Positions 63,401 to 64,000 of a DNA stretch of 64,000 nt are shown here, piece after piece. Location: positions 1 to 64,000 of the forward strand of contig WIXG01000213.1 of assembly GCA_009869945.1 (NCBI GenBank). Direction: 5' to 3'. This DNA is from Mesaphorura yosii (taxonomy: Eukaryota > Arthropoda > Collembola > Poduromorpha > Tullbergiidae). Position numbers and translations under genes: made by a program. The notes beneath the pieces are model-generated. The model did not search any database, was not told where the DNA came from, and saw nothing but the letters and a program-made list of their open reading frames with translations. The first letter of the stretch is position 1, and the number at the start of each line of letters is the position of its first letter.

Positions 63401-64000
63401 GCTTTAACCATCAAATTCCAAGTACGTTGGAATTTGAATTGACGGCTTTTCTTTACCAAGGTGTTTTGGTGCCGTCAAAACTCTTTGATTCATCTTAACG
63501 AGAAAATTAAACCCAAGTGACACTATGACACTAATCCGCGATGTTCTTTACAAGATATTTCCTAAAATGCCAGTTCGTTTTCTACCTCTTGTAATTGTGT
63601 GCCTGGATCCGTGGATCCACTTTCCGTCGGCTTTGTACCATAGATTGACATTTTGTTCGTTGTGTGTGAGCAAATGTGGTGCTTAACTTTTCGCTCAAAA
63701 TACTGACAATCTAGTACAATTTCGCTTGAGCTAAAGATAGCCAGTTAGTAGCGCCAAAATCGAGGTCATTATTTAATTCGAGCTTGTAATTCGAGATGCC
63801 CAATCCTTGCCTCATGAAACGTGTCCCAACATTTTACAACGGTTAGAAAATATCCAAGTCTCAAATGTTGATAAACGATTGATTGACGCTGTATTTATGT
63901 TAGAAACCATTCTTCCTGTTGATCGCACTCATCTCAACGATTTTCGTTAAATTGCTGCTCAATGTCGTTCGGAAATTTCTTATCTGCGAAACTATAAGAC
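57403..64000. other. Non-coding stretch, probably hedgehog intron 1
   Basis: I looked on the minus strand for hedgehog exon 1 (signal peptide, CGPGR, GRYEGK, ENTGADR) and did not find it, so this 6.6 kb is most simply part of a large first intron. Hedgehog genes usually keep enhancers there. It holds a CAG-type simple repeat near 58140-58160 and several open frames of 60-112 codons (for example 60045-60317 plus and 57821-58159 minus) without known motifs. Confidence 0.45.
58140..58160. repeat. Short CAG/CAA repeat
   Basis: About seven CAG or CAA units in a row. Read on the other strand it makes the Leu run of an otherwise unsupported open frame. Confidence 0.8.

Overview
The window is nuclear DNA from an animal. 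The genes are split by GT-AG introns, mostly 55-100 bp with a few of 1.5-4.7 kb. The proteins are typical of invertebrates: Gq alpha ending in EYNLV, MyD88 with a basic tail as in insects, Hedgehog, cytosolic aconitase/IRP1, ankyrin-type L-asparaginase and a GTSF1-like CHHC protein. I infer an ecdysozoan, most likely an arthropod. A springtail would fit the gene set and the bacterial-type SnoaL gene, but that is a guess. No database search was possible; all exon models were joined by hand from splice sites, reading phase and remembered family alignments.

Layout. 1-4609: no convincing gene apart from one weak possible exon. 4610-17570 (minus): complete eight-exon Gq alpha, 353 aa. 17571-23402: intergenic, with simple repeats and one retroelement-like patch. 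23403-25034 (plus): MyD88 (death domain, TIR, basic tail). 25497-27130 (minus): SLC25A44-type mitochondrial carrier, convergent with MyD88. 29040-36196 (plus): cytosolic aconitase/IRP1, 17 exons, 900 aa, all three cluster cysteines kept. 37971-39113: decayed mariner transposon. 39114-43456: mostly empty, ending in a TATA box and an upstream ORF. 43457-47252 (plus): L-asparaginase with C-terminal ankyrin repeats; reading through intron 6 gives a second ending that is a hydrophobic tail. 47989-48538 (plus): small secreted SnoaL-like protein whose signal peptide lies on its own exon. 48798-50161 (plus): tandem C2H2 zinc-finger protein I cannot name. 52027-52690 (plus): GTSF1-like CHHC zinc-finger protein. 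53844-57402 (minus): last two exons of hedgehog. 57403-64000: probably hedgehog intron 1.

The genes do not form one pathway. Functional links are general: Gq and Hedgehog signalling, Toll/MyD88 immunity, mitochondrial branched-chain amino acid transport, iron sensing, asparagine breakdown, and piRNA silencing (GTSF1 family). The stretch 43-53 kb is compact, with four genes in the same orientation; the rest is sparse. The points most worth a second look are the asparaginase alternative ending, the SnoaL gene built from a signal-peptide exon plus a bacterial-type domain, and the GTSF1-like gene whose first coding exon is only its ATG. I saw no CRISPR, no operon and no convincing RNA gene.
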